A stretch of DNA of 52,368 nucleotides from contig CAMYCE010000005.1 of assembly GCA_947254205.1 (NCBI GenBank), forward strand, positions 1 to 52,368, written 5' to 3'. The translations under genes were made by a program, and so were the position numbers. Positions 25,647-34,830 of this stretch are shown piece by piece. Each line of letters begins with the position of its first letter. The first letter of the stretch is position 1. Below the pieces are notes generated by a model. It had not been told where the DNA came from. It saw only the letters and a program-made list of their open reading frames with translations, and did no database searches. Origin of the DNA: an uncultured Prevotellaceae bacterium. GTDB taxonomy: Bacteria > Bacteroidota > Bacteroidia > Bacteroidales > Muribaculaceae.

Positions 25647-26201
25647 TTAGTGACTGTGATTGGGAGTGAAGCTCTCAAAGCTATTGTCGTCATAGAACAC
25701 CATGATGTTTACAATGCGACGACCGTGGGTTTCCTTAGAAGCATTAACAGTGCTATTGCGACCCGCTGTGCGCGCTATGTGTTCAAGAGCAGCCGAGAGC
25801 GAGGGTTGCTGAGGCATGATGGGTTTAGCCACTGGCTCACTATCAAAATCATTAATCGTGTCGTCAAAACTAATAGACGTTTGAGAGGCTCCCGCAGGTT
25901 CTTGAACGAAATCTAAGCCTGCATCTAATTTTGAATTCTCAGCCACTTGAGGAGACTTAGAGAAAGAAGCGTTGTTCGCATTTGGAACAAACATGCTCCC
26001 ATCTCCAAACATGAGCCACATGATGTTGAGAGAGGGATAGGCTTCATGAATTTTAGCAAAAATTTCATCGCTCACTTTCTTGTTCCTGCCATTGAGCAGT
26101 TGCGAGAGGGTGGGACGGGGTATTCCACATGAGTCGGCAAATTGTGAATTGGTAATTCCATTTTGCGACAAGAACATCTTTAGGCGAGAAACTATATCCA
26201 T
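25647..26201 (-). CDS. XRE-family helix-turn-helix regulator
   Basis: A 184-residue protein with an N-terminal XRE/Cro-like helix-turn-helix at about 5-62 (FLSQNGITNSQFADSCGIP, then PTLSQLLNGRNKKVSDEI). WLMFGDGSMF near residue 62 is a motif often found after the HTH in Bacteroidales phage-repressor-like regulators. The rest is low-complexity and probably disordered, ending in IMVFYDDNSFESF. It converges on pabC with 42 bases between stops and is followed upstream by 828 bases without a gene. Targets are unknown; autoregulation would be expected for this type. Confidence 0.8.
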   Translation of the reverse strand: MDIVSRLKMFLSQNGITNSQFADSCGIPRPTLSQLLNGRNKKVSDEIFAKIHEAYPSLNIMWLMFGDGSMFVPNANNASFSKSPQVAENSKLDAGLDFVQEPAGASQTSISFDDTINDFDSEPVAKPIMPQQPSLSAALEHIARTAGRNSTVNASKETHGRRIVNIMVFYDDNSFESFTPNHSH

Positions 26202-27029
26202 ATCTCAATTAACATTCTAAAACTTTGTGATTGCAAATTTAAAACAGCTACTTGAATTATCAAAATTTTAAAGCGTAAATTTTAAATCGGGGTATTAGAT
26301 TTAACAAATAGCAGGTGTGCTCTACATGGGTTTTGATTTACAAACGACCCAACAACCAAACCTTTAACAGATGATGAGTAATTCATTCATTTCTATCGCC
26401 TTATGTGCTCACAACTGCACATTTCCTGCCCTAATAGCTTGCCATGCTCCTGTAAACGAAAAAAGAGGCTTACAATCGCTTGAAACTAATAGCAATAAAC
26501 AACACAAACACAGCATATTATATCGGTTGTAAACAATTGTTAAATGTCATTTTTGATGTAATTGTAAATAATGCAAATTGAAATTAAGAATTACAAAAGC
26601 GTTGTTCTTATTCAACATTGTGCTTTGCAACTTTTAATTCCTGCTTCGTGTTTGCAAAGGGTGTTCCCATTTGGCAATTCCTGCTCCTTTGGGGTTAATT
26701 TATAAAAGCAAACAAACAATGGTAATTTACCAATTTCTATTCTTAAATTAGCTCAAGTCGGTATCGCTTTCAAATTTTTGGAGAAGCCTTAAAACTATTC
26801 CTAAATTTAAATTCTCGCCTATTCTCAGGCACTTTACAGCCATCTAAATTTCACCTTAACACACTCATATAATGCAATATAAGATCAAAAAAAATCACCT
26901 CCCATCACAGCCACCATTGGTGAGCTATAAAATGAGAAATGGCCCATTTTGAGCTATCCCAAGCACCAAAAAGGAGGACTTTGCGACTGCAAAGCCCCCC
27001 TTTTTAAGCCATTTTAAGCCCAAATAAGG
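26202..27029. other. Gene-free AT-rich region between the XRE regulator and uvrA
   Basis: No coding frame with a plausible start and protein is seen in these 828 bases, apart from the terminator at 26968-27005. Short features are two copies of AATTCCTGCT(T/C)C near 26638 and 26679, and a pair of GAGCTAT repeats around a small AAAATG/CATTTT palindrome near 26919-26957. It probably holds the promoter and operators of the XRE gene. A decayed gene or small RNA is possible but not supported. Confidence 0.5.
26968..27005 (-). terminator. Terminator of uvrA (bidirectional type)
   Basis: An inner six-base stem CTTTGC/GCAAAG with loop GACT is extended by G-C pairs with two mismatches and an outer AAAAA/TTTTT. 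It lies 25 bases downstream of the uvrA stop on the minus strand. Confidence 0.8.
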
Positions 27030-29867
27030 CTATTTTTGAGCTAACTCATGTGCGATGAAGCGAGAAGTGATAGAATGCTTGTTTTGGGCTACCACTTCGG
27101 GAGTGCCCACAGCCACCACTTGTCCCCCACCACGGCCACCTTCGGGCCCCATGTCGATGATGTAGTCGGCACACTTTATCACGTCGAGATTGTGCTCAAT
27201 CACAATCACAGTATTGCCTTTTTGGACCAATTTGTTTAACACACCCAAAAGCACCTTAATATCTTCAAAATGCAATCCGGTTGTTGGCTCATCGAGAATG
27301 TAGATTGTTTTGCCGGTATCTTTTTTTGAGAGCTCGGCAGCCAATTTCACTCGCTGACTTTCGCCCCCCGACAATGTGCTTGAAGGTTGCCCAAGCTTGA
27401 TATAGCCCACCCCCACTTCTTGCAACACTTTTATCTTGTTGAGAATCGCAGGAATGGCATCAAAAAACTCCACGGCTTGATTTATCGTCATGTCAAGGAC
27501 ATCAGCAATTGATTTCCCCTTGAATTTCACCTCCAAAGTCTCTCTGTTATAGCGTTTTGCACTACACTCCTCACAGGGCACGAGCACATCGGGTAAAAAA
27601 TTCATTTCAACCGTTTTATAGCCATTGCCTTTGCACACTTCACATCGCCCTCCTGCAATGTTAAAGGAGAACCGCCCTGGCTTGTAGCCCCTGATTTTGG
27701 CTTCGGGCAAATTGACAAAAAGGTTGCGAATGTCGGCAAACACGCCCGTGTAGGTGGCAGGATTGCTGCGTGGTGTGCGCCCCAGTGGCGACTGATCGAC
27801 CGTGACCACCTTGTCGAGAGCTTCAAGTCCCTCGATGCTGTCATAGGGCAAAGGCTCGGTGAGCGAGCGATAGAAACGCTGGCTCAAGATGGGTTGCAAT
27901 GTTCCATTGATGAGGCTCGACTTGCCACTGCCCGACACCCCTGTGACACACACAAAGGTGCCCAGCGGAATTTCAACATCAACATGCTTGAGGTTGTTGC
28001 CACTGCACCCATGCAACAATAGCTTTTTGCCACTACCCTCACGTCGCTTTTTAGGCACCTCGATGCAGGTGGTGCCATTCAGGTAGTTGGCGGTGATTGT
28101 GTTTTCCTTGAGCATTTGGGCAGGTGTGCCGGCAAACACCACATTACCCCCCTTGCGCCCTGCCTTGGGCCCAATGTCGACAATGTAGTCGGCCTCAAGC
28201 ATCATGTCTTTGTCGTGCTCCACCACCACCACAGTGTTGCCCTCGTCGCGCAACTTCTTGAGCGAGTCGATGAGGCGCTCATTGTCGCGCTGGTGCAAGC
28301 CAATGCTTGGTTCATCGAGAATGTAGAGCACATTCACCAACTGCGACCCGATTTGGGTGGCAAGCCTGATGCGCTGACTCTCGCCACCCGACAGCGAAGC
28401 CGAGTTGCGATTGAGCGACACATAGTCGAGCCCCACATCAAGCATAAAGTTGAGACGGCTCAAAATTTCTTTCACAATCTCTTGAGCAATGCGCCACTTG
28501 GTGGGCTCCATGTGGTTGTGCAGGTCGCCAATCCAGTCGCGAAGCTCTGAAATGTCCATGCTTGCCAACTGAGCAATATTCTTGCCGTTGATAAAGAAAT
28601 GTTGGGCTTCTTTGTTGAGACGAGCTCCATGGCACTCGGGGCACTCTACACGCGAGAAAAATTGCCCTGCCCATTTTTGAGCACGTGTGGTCGACTCGTC
28701 GGCCTGTTGCATCTCGATATATTTCACAAGCCCATCATAGGTCAAGAAATAGTTGTTGGTGCTCAAAGTCTCGGTTTTGATATTGAGTCGCTCGTCGGTG
28801 CCATTCATGATGTCGTCGAGAGCCTCTTCGGGCAACAGCTCAAGGGGAGTGTCGAGTGTGGCACCATATTTCTCGCAAATCGCCGAAATTTGCCAAAAGA
28901 TGAGCGTGTTCTTGTACTTGCCCAAAGGAGTGATGCCTCCATCTTTAATCGACAACTTCATGTTGGGCATGATTTTCTCGCGGTCGATGATGTTCACAAA
29001 GCCCAGCCCCTTGCACTTGGGGCAAGCTCCTTGAGGCGAGTTAAACGAAAAGTTATGGGGTGCAGGGGCGAGATAGGAAAGCCCTGTCGAAGGATCCATG
29101 AGTGTTTTGCTATAATAGCTCAACTCCTGCGACTCGGCTTCAAGAATGATGAGTTGATTCTTGCCTTGCCTGAATGCCAACTCAATGGTGTCGTTAAGGC
29201 GTTTCTCGTCTTTGGTCGCAACCTTGAGACGGTCGATTACCAGCTCCACACTGTGGTTTTTATAGCGGTCGAGCTTCATGCCAAAGGTGATTTCGCGCAT
29301 CTCGCCATCAATGCGCACATGCATATAGCCTTTTTTGCGCAGTTGCTCAAAGAGGTCTTTGTAGTGGCCCTTGCGATTCTTGACAAGCGGTGCTAAAATA
29401 TAGATTTTTTTGTCCTCAAATTTGTCGAGAATGAGGTGCAGAATTTTCTCGACCGAATACTTGACCATACGCTCCCCCGACACATAGCTATAGGCATCGC
29501 TGGCACGGGCAAAGAGCAGGCGCAAGTAGTCGTAGACCTCGGTGGTGGTGCCCACCGTGCTACGTGGATTCTTGTTGGTGGTCTTCTGCCCTATCGAGAT
29601 AACCGGATTCAAGCCCGAAATGCGATCGACATCGGGGCGCTCAAGCACCCCCAACATGCCACGCGCATAGGCCGAAAAGGTTTCGAGATAGCGACGTTGC
29701 CCCTCGGCAAAAATGGTGTCGAATGCCAGCGACGACTTGCCGCTGCCACTCAAGCCAGTAATCACCGAGAGTTGATAGTGTGGAATTTCCACATCAATAT
29801 TTTTCAGGTTGTGAACTCGTGCTCCCAGCACCGATACACATTCTGTTTCTTTTCCGTTTATTTTCAT
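27030..29867 (-). CDS. uvrA: UvrABC excinuclease subunit A
   Basis: A 945-residue DNA-damage recognition ATPase of nucleotide excision repair. It shows two ABC modules: Walker A motifs GLSGSGKSSLAFD near residue 37 and GVSGSGKSSLINGT near 640, and two LSGGESQR signatures (near 490 and 835). Zinc-finger cysteines appear in CPKCKGLG near 275 and in CEVCKGNGY with CEECSAKRY near 735-760. The length is normal. It is 25 bases upstream of its terminator and 24 bases downstream of the lytic transglycosylase stop region's neighbour on the same strand, so the flanking transglycosylase gene lies upstream only by map position and not by transcription. Confidence 0.97.
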   Translation of the reverse strand: MKINGKETECVSVLGARVHNLKNIDVEIPHYQLSVITGLSGSGKSSLAFDTIFAEGQRRYLETFSAYARGMLGVLERPDVDRISGLNPVISIGQKTTNKNPRSTVGTTTEVYDYLRLLFARASDAYSYVSGERMVKYSVEKILHLILDKFEDKKIYILAPLVKNRKGHYKDLFEQLRKKGYMHVRIDGEMREITFGMKLDRYKNHSVELVIDRLKVATKDEKRLNDTIELAFRQGKNQLIILEAESQELSYYSKTLMDPSTGLSYLAPAPHNFSFNSPQGACPKCKGLGFVNIIDREKIMPNMKLSIKDGGITPLGKYKNTLIFWQISAICEKYGATLDTPLELLPEEALDDIMNGTDERLNIKTETLSTNNYFLTYDGLVKYIEMQQADESTTRAQKWAGQFFSRVECPECHGARLNKEAQHFFINGKNIAQLASMDISELRDWIGDLHNHMEPTKWRIAQEIVKEILSRLNFMLDVGLDYVSLNRNSASLSGGESQRIRLATQIGSQLVNVLYILDEPSIGLHQRDNERLIDSLKKLRDEGNTVVVVEHDKDMMLEADYIVDIGPKAGRKGGNVVFAGTPAQMLKENTITANYLNGTTCIEVPKKRREGSGKKLLLHGCSGNNLKHVDVEIPLGTFVCVTGVSGSGKSSLINGTLQPILSQRFYRSLTEPLPYDSIEGLEALDKVVTVDQSPLGRTPRSNPATYTGVFADIRNLFVNLPEAKIRGYKPGRFSFNIAGGRCEVCKGNGYKTVEMNFLPDVLVPCEECSAKRYNRETLEVKFKGKSIADVLDMTINQAVEFFDAIPAILNKIKVLQEVGVGYIKLGQPSSTLSGGESQRVKLAAELSKKDTGKTIYILDEPTTGLHFEDIKVLLGVLNKLVQKGNTVIVIEHNLDVIKCADYIIDMGPEGGRGGGQVVAVGTPEVVAQNKHSITSRFIAHELAQK

Positions 29868-29891
29868 GCAATTGTTGTGTTCTTGTCAATA

Positions 29892-30854
29892 TTAGTCTAT
29901 CACCCAGTTGGCATCATGCAGCTTGTTGCCTGCCTTGCTGCGATAGAGCGACTGCTCGGTGGGAATCTTCACCTTGTAGGTTTTGCCTGCAGTGTTGGTG
30001 AGCCTGTTGGTTCTAATCCAAGGGTTGAGCTCACGCAGTTGCGCGTACGTGACGCCATTTTGCACAACCCAAGTGCTCCAATTGGGCACCCCTGTCTTCA
30101 CCTCTACAACCCGATAGGAATAGGGCTGATAGAGCTGACGACGCATCAAGCGATAGCCATAGTGCTTGGGATTGGCGAAAAACAGTTTATAATCCATGAT
30201 GCGAAACACATAGCGCGAAGTTTCATTCACCAAATAAAGGTCGAAGGCCTTGCGCTGTTGCTGTGTCGATAGTTCACGGGCAATGCGCCCCATGCCGGCA
30301 TTGTAGCTAGCTGCCACAGTGGGCCAGTGCCCAAACTTGGCATAGGCCTGCTTGAGATATTTGCAAGCGGCACGAGTCGACAATTCGGGGTCATAACGTT
30401 CATCAACCTCATCGTTCACTTCCAGCCCCAAGTCGCGAGCCGTGCCGGCAAGCAACTGCCACATGCCTGCAGCGCGAGCAGTCGAGTAGGCATTTGGGTC
30501 TAAAAGGCTCTCGGTGCAAGCCAAGTAAATGAAATCTTGTGGCACCTTACATTCCTTGAGAATGGACTCTATCATCGGAAAAAACCGATTGGCACGCTTC
30601 ATGCACCACAGCATGCGATCGCGATTATAAATGAGGTGAATCATCTCAAAGTCGAGACGCTCATAGAGGTCGGCACGATCGAGCGACACCATCTCGCCCA
30701 TAAACGACATCGACTGCGGAATGGTGGGCGACGAAGTGACATTGAAAACCACACTTCTTGTCGCCCTACCGCCTTTGGGTTGCAGTCGTTGTGCTGTGCT
30801 GCCTAAAAAAGCAACGGCAACAAGTGCCGTTGTCAATAATATTTTTTTCATCAT
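29892..30854 (-). CDS. Lytic transglycosylase, SLT/MltD-like
   Basis: A 320-residue exported murein hydrolase. A signal peptide (ILLTTALVAVAFLGSTAQ) is followed by a lysozyme-like SLT domain at about 80-220. The catalytic Glu lies in YLACTESLLDPNAYS near residue 110; AAGMWQLLAGTARDLGL near 132 and YNAGMGR near 187 are the other SLT motifs. The C-terminal part (WVVQNGVTYAQLRELNP) resembles a degenerate LysM segment. The enzyme cuts glycan strands with 1,6-anhydro ends during growth or recycling. It lies 20 bases after the T9SS type B protein gene and 24 bases before uvrA on the same strand, so it may be co-transcribed with either. Either of two adjacent Met codons could be the start. Confidence 0.85.
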   Translation of the reverse strand: MMKKILLTTALVAVAFLGSTAQRLQPKGGRATRSVVFNVTSSPTIPQSMSFMGEMVSLDRADLYERLDFEMIHLIYNRDRMLWCMKRANRFFPMIESILKECKVPQDFIYLACTESLLDPNAYSTARAAGMWQLLAGTARDLGLEVNDEVDERYDPELSTRAACKYLKQAYAKFGHWPTVAASYNAGMGRIARELSTQQQRKAFDLYLVNETSRYVFRIMDYKLFFANPKHYGYRLMRRQLYQPYSYRVVEVKTGVPNWSTWVVQNGVTYAQLRELNPWIRTNRLTNTAGKTYKVKIPTEQSLYRSKAGNKLHDANWVID

Positions 30855-30874
30855 GCAAGAGTTTGCTATTACAA

Positions 30875-32224
30875 TTATTGGCCTGTGGGAGTGGTGCCTG
30901 TGCCATTGGGATTTTTCTTGTAGCCAATGATGTTGATGTCGCCACTCAAGTCATATTTTTTGCCATCAGACCCCTTGGCACGCAACACATAGTAGTAGAC
31001 TCCTGAACCTACAAGTTTTCCCTTATATTTGCCGTCCCATCCCTGTGAAGGGTCGTTTAGCTCCACAATCAAGTTGCCCCAGCTGTTATAAATACAACAC
31101 TTAAATTCCACTATCGATTTATACGATACCTTCCACTCGTCGTTCACGCCCTCGGTAGTGCCGGGGGTGAACACATTGGGGCACACCAGTTCGCTCTCGC
31201 CAATGTTCACTGTGTAGGTTTCACTCACAGCTTCACACGTGCCACTGGCATTGGAACCAATGAAACGCCAGTAGAAAGTGCCCGCCTGTTCAAAAGTTTG
31301 GTCCACCACATCATTATTTAGGCGCAACTCCACATTTTGAAACTCGGCATCGGTTGCCATTTGCCACTCTTTGTGAATGGCAGCATCGGTCACATGAGCC
31401 GTGAAAGTGATGTGGGCAGGAGCCGAGCCTCCCAATGTGCCTTCACCACCACTGCCTTTCTCGTTGTTGTTGTTGCGCTTTTCTTGCACTGCACTCGTGT
31501 GCACATCAACAGCATTGGTGGTGTAGCTATCGCTCTCTATTTCAACACCTTCGCCCCAATATTGCAAAAAACGATCGCCCGAGAGCCTAAAAGCTGTGTT
31601 GCACAGCGGTGCAGACACAACAATAGTTGATTTAAAAGTTTCTTGATTTTCATTAACTTCGGTCTGCCCCCATTGTTGTTGCGAGTCGTTCCACGAGAGT
31701 GTGTAGTAGTGCAACTTGATGCCACGATCAAGCAATTGTCGCACGCCTGTGATTGTGAAAAAAGCCATGTCGGTTCCCGTGCCTTGCACATTGAGGGTCG
31801 CTGTTCCGCAATCGCTGGCGGGCTCGGTTGCAATATTTTGAATATCAAGCCGATAGTCGGAATAATTCACAATCCACACATAGGTGCGCTTGGTGCCCTC
31901 CTCTATCACATAGCCCGTGTTGGGCATAACTTGTGCCAAGGTCAGTTGTGCACCATTGCGAGTGATTCCCGATGTGATTTCTTGGGCATAGGCAGCTCCA
32001 CGGTCGCCATAGGTCGACCACACAACGGTTGCGCCGGGCGATTGTGCCGTGTAGCTCATGCTCACTCCAGCAGTGTTGTAGAGCACATATATCTTGCCCA
32101 GTCCCGTCGATTTGGCCGGTGTTTCTTCAAACACAGGCTTGCCATTGCCACCAAAGGTGACTTGAGCACGGCACACCATGCCCCCCAACACCATCAACAG
32201 GAAAAAAAAATGCCTTAGTCTCAT
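30875..32224 (-). CDS. Exported protein with gliding-motility/T9SS type B sorting domain
   Basis: About 449 residues beginning MRLRHFFF, with a signal peptide ending near CRAQ. Two beta-rich regions follow: one near 25-190, and an Ig-like segment near 255-345 (ITFTAHVTDAAIHKEW, AGTFYWRFIGSNASG). The last 90 residues match the gliding motility-associated C-terminal domain, a type B T9SS signal: CPNVFTPGTTEGVNDEW, CCIYNSWGNLIVEL, WDGKYKGK, GVYYYVLRAKG. An in-frame TTG three codons earlier is less likely. Proteins of this group are surface-exposed or secreted, of unknown activity. It is encoded just before the transglycosylase gene. Confidence 0.85.
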   Translation of the reverse strand: MRLRHFFFLLMVLGGMVCRAQVTFGGNGKPVFEETPAKSTGLGKIYVLYNTAGVSMSYTAQSPGATVVWSTYGDRGAAYAQEITSGITRNGAQLTLAQVMPNTGYVIEEGTKRTYVWIVNYSDYRLDIQNIATEPASDCGTATLNVQGTGTDMAFFTITGVRQLLDRGIKLHYYTLSWNDSQQQWGQTEVNENQETFKSTIVVSAPLCNTAFRLSGDRFLQYWGEGVEIESDSYTTNAVDVHTSAVQEKRNNNNEKGSGGEGTLGGSAPAHITFTAHVTDAAIHKEWQMATDAEFQNVELRLNNDVVDQTFEQAGTFYWRFIGSNASGTCEAVSETYTVNIGESELVCPNVFTPGTTEGVNDEWKVSYKSIVEFKCCIYNSWGNLIVELNDPSQGWDGKYKGKLVGSGVYYYVLRAKGSDGKKYDLSGDINIIGYKKNPNGTGTTPTGQ

Positions 32225-32230
32225 AACTTG

Positions 32231-32238
32231 CAAAGATA
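32231..32238 (-). promoter_or_regulatory. Possible -7 element close to the T9SS type B gene start
   Basis: TATCTTTG on the minus strand sits only seven bases before the ATG at 32224, so transcription would begin at or near the start codon. It is the second copy of a GTTATCTTT direct repeat; the first lies 18 bases upstream. Confidence 0.35.
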
Positions 32239-32308
32239 ACGATTGTTATAAAGATAACGAAACTCCACCCCACTAAATTGCACAAGCATGTGCAACTCGT
32301 TATTGTCG

Positions 32309-34132
32309 TTATTGTTTTGCATGTGAGTTTTGGTGCTTCCGATCAAAATATCGTTTCATAATCATGGTGTTAGATAATGACCATGCCTGCTTTTGTCGAT
32401 TGACTTGAGGAGCATGGACATTTCCCACCACTTCTCCATCAATGGTCACTGCCGTTTCCACGGCAGGAGAGAGTAAAATACTTTGTCCCAATCCCTTCCA
32501 CCAGTAGTCATTCAATCCCATAAGGTCTAATATTGTGGGATACACATCAATTTGTCCCATAGGTTGCTTTTGCTGGTGGGCAACACCTGCATTCATCACC
32601 ACAAAAGTGCAATATTTATCGCTCATCACAGACGTTGGTCGCTTGTCGAGTTCATTTTTATCCAATTCATTATGATCACTAACAATGACAATCACAGAGT
32701 TGTCATATTTGCCCATACGCTTGAGTTGTTTTAGAAATTTCCCAAAAGCTTCATCAAAATAGTTTACACATTCAAGATAATTCAAAACACGCTCGTTATA
32801 TTTGCAACTTTTTGAAATCCAAGTTTTTCGTTCCACAAGGGTGAAAGGCTGGTGCATGGCAATTGTGAGGATTTGAGCCATAAAGGGTTGCTTGATACTA
32901 TCAATCACGCGTGCAGCTCCCTCAAAAAGTTCTTGATCAATCACCTCTTCCTTACCCACTATCTTTTGCAACGAGAACATGTTGTAATATTTCTCATAGC
33001 CATAACTCGCATTGGTCACTTTTTGATTCCACAATTTTCCATCTTCACAACTAAAGTTGACATGCACATATTGTGGCATCGCCTTGGCCAAAGACGGATA
33101 ATTGGCATCACCTCGCAACATAGTAGTAGCACCTGTAGCCACTGGGAGTAAACCAGTGTTATACATCAAGTGACCATCGCTCGAACGTCCTGCGTGTACT
33201 TGTGGCACCATTTTCAAGCCCACTACAGCATTGCTATCACGACAACAGGCATTGAGATTGGGACACACTTCCCTGCCATTTATTTTAAGGTCTACCACCC
33301 ACGAGTTGAGTGATTCTACAATAATCAAGATAAGATTTTTATCTCGATTTTGCCTACATTTCACCACAAAATGCGACATAACATTTTGACTGTTGCTCTG
33401 AATAAACGTCTTTATGTTTTTTAATTCTTCTTGAGTCAAGGGGGCATCATCTTCGCTACTCGACCATATTGCCATAGCTATGCTGGGCAACAAGCCGTTA
33501 TGCTCCATAAAAAACATTTTATTTGACGAAGTTGGCTCGGTAAATCGACCAGCAAAAGAAGTTATCACTCGTTGTTGTTGTTCCTTCTTGCATTCAACAT
33601 ACAGAAATAAAGGAAGCATCACCAACAACACTACTGCAGGCACACCCATTGAAAGTGGCCATCGCCACCTTTCTTGCAACACAAGGCTACGCAAGAAAAT
33701 CCTGTAATATACATAGCATAACAAAGGTACTGCCACTACAGTGCCATCAACAGCACGCATTGAATATAAAGTACTCTTAATCAATAAGGTATTCACATTC
33801 TCTGTCATAAAGAAAGAACTTGCACTCATGAAATCATGATAGGTGCGCGAATACCATATCTGACACAACACCCAAACCGTAAACACTGCTATGCTACCCC
33901 ACCACCATTTTTTATAACGCACAGGTAGAAACAAAATGGGTAGCATGAGCACACAGCCGTCTACAACACTGCGCACAATATAGGCCTTGGGCATTCCAAA
34001 GTTTTCATAATCGATTGCTATACAATGAAGTAAAATCAACACCAACGTTACACAGGTCACAGCAAGCACATAAAAACGCAATGTGCCACAACAAGCATAT
34101 GCTCTAAATAAATTTCTCAATCTTGTACTCAT
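32309..34132 (-). CDS. LtaS/MdoB-type sulfatase-fold membrane enzyme
   Basis: A 607-residue inner-membrane protein with about five N-terminal transmembrane helices (to about residue 180) and a periplasmic alkaline-phosphatase-superfamily domain. Metal-site motifs are IIVESLNSW near 275, GRSSDGHLMYNTGLLP near 315, HQPF near 425 and IVIVSDHNELD near 485. LtaS and relatives use Thr as nucleophile in the segment corresponding to GRSSD; here it appears to be Ser. The family transfers phosphoglycerol or phosphoethanolamine to lipid or glycan acceptors. A Gram-negative owner argues for modification of lipid A, lipids or glycans rather than teichoic acid. The gene looks more AT-rich than its neighbours by eye. 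Confidence 0.85.
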   Translation of the reverse strand: MSTRLRNLFRAYACCGTLRFYVLAVTCVTLVLILLHCIAIDYENFGMPKAYIVRSVVDGCVLMLPILFLPVRYKKWWWGSIAVFTVWVLCQIWYSRTYHDFMSASSFFMTENVNTLLIKSTLYSMRAVDGTVVAVPLLCYVYYRIFLRSLVLQERWRWPLSMGVPAVVLLVMLPLFLYVECKKEQQQRVITSFAGRFTEPTSSNKMFFMEHNGLLPSIAMAIWSSSEDDAPLTQEELKNIKTFIQSNSQNVMSHFVVKCRQNRDKNLILIIVESLNSWVVDLKINGREVCPNLNACCRDSNAVVGLKMVPQVHAGRSSDGHLMYNTGLLPVATGATTMLRGDANYPSLAKAMPQYVHVNFSCEDGKLWNQKVTNASYGYEKYYNMFSLQKIVGKEEVIDQELFEGAARVIDSIKQPFMAQILTIAMHQPFTLVERKTWISKSCKYNERVLNYLECVNYFDEAFGKFLKQLKRMGKYDNSVIVIVSDHNELDKNELDKRPTSVMSDKYCTFVVMNAGVAHQQKQPMGQIDVYPTILDLMGLNDYWWKGLGQSILLSPAVETAVTIDGEVVGNVHAPQVNRQKQAWSLSNTMIMKRYFDRKHQNSHAKQ

Positions 34133-34246
34133 ACATAATCTTCAAAAAAACATGATTATTTTGCAATATCATACCTCCTTATTTTTTTGCCCGCAAAATC
34201 ACAACCAACTCCACTTTGTTAAATTGCATCAATCGCGCTCACAAGG

Positions 34247-34618
34247 TCACAAGGGCAATTTGAGTTGCGTACGCAATTTTTGGGTGAGTTTTTTCACCAC
34301 TTCGTGATGGGCGTGCTCGATAAGACTCTTAAGCAAGGCTGACGTGATTGCAGGGTGAGCATAGAACACTTGATTCCAATATTTTTTGTTGAAATGGAAG
34401 GCAGGTTCTATGCTACAAGGATAGCGCTCACGCAATTCAATTGCATATCCCTCATCACACTTCAAAGCCACTTTGCGACTATCATCGACACAAAGCAGAG
34501 CAAACATTTTACCACCCACCTTATACACAATGTCATCGCAACCCATTTTGGCAAATGGCGTGCATTCCTCAACCTGAGGCAAGGCAAGGCACAGTGCTCT
34601 CACTTGTTCGATATCCAT
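34247..34618 (-). CDS. MmcQ/YjbR family protein
   Basis: A 123-residue protein of the MmcQ/YjbR (DUF419) family, which adopt a CyaY-like fold and are thought to bind DNA or other acidic ligands. The signature motifs are ALPQVEECTPF near residue 12, KVGGKMFALL, VALKCDEGYAIELRE and FHFNKKYWNQV near 78. The start at 34618 is the third of three consecutive Met codons; earlier ones add one or two residues. It lies 114 bases upstream of the sulfatase-fold gene, with no clear terminator between. Its function in this organism is unknown. Confidence 0.85.
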   Translation of the reverse strand: MDIEQVRALCLALPQVEECTPFAKMGCDDIVYKVGGKMFALLCVDDSRKVALKCDEGYAIELRERYPCSIEPAFHFNKKYWNQVFYAHPAITSALLKSLIEHAHHEVVKKLTQKLRTQLKLPL

Positions 34619-34756
34619 CATCATTGCATGTACCGGTTTTTAAACACGAGTGCAATATTGGCAAAAATAAACGACCCATGCAAGAATAACACTGCAAAAG
34701 CGTGGTAAAAGAAATCAAAAATTGAGCAATAGTCGCTAAAATTGTGACGGGGGCAT

Positions 34757-34787
34757 TTTGTAGTGCCACCAAGTTAATGTAATTTTG
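34757..34787 (+). promoter_or_regulatory. Promoter of purL
   Basis: TTTG at 34757-34760 is separated by exactly 19 bases from TAATTTTG at 34780-34787, matching the Bacteroidetes primary-sigma consensus TTTG-N19-TAnnTTTG. The purL start lies 43 bases after the -7 element. This is the best promoter match in the window. Confidence 0.7.
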
Positions 34788-34830
34788 TAGAGAAAAATCA
34801 GGTTTCTCAAAAATCCACATATCTTAAAAT

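Noticed and set aside
26281..26310. Partial resemblance to the window-terminal repeat (AAATCGGGGTATTAG)
   Set aside because: Only about 14 bases match with an indel and the flanks differ; not enough to call a third copy.
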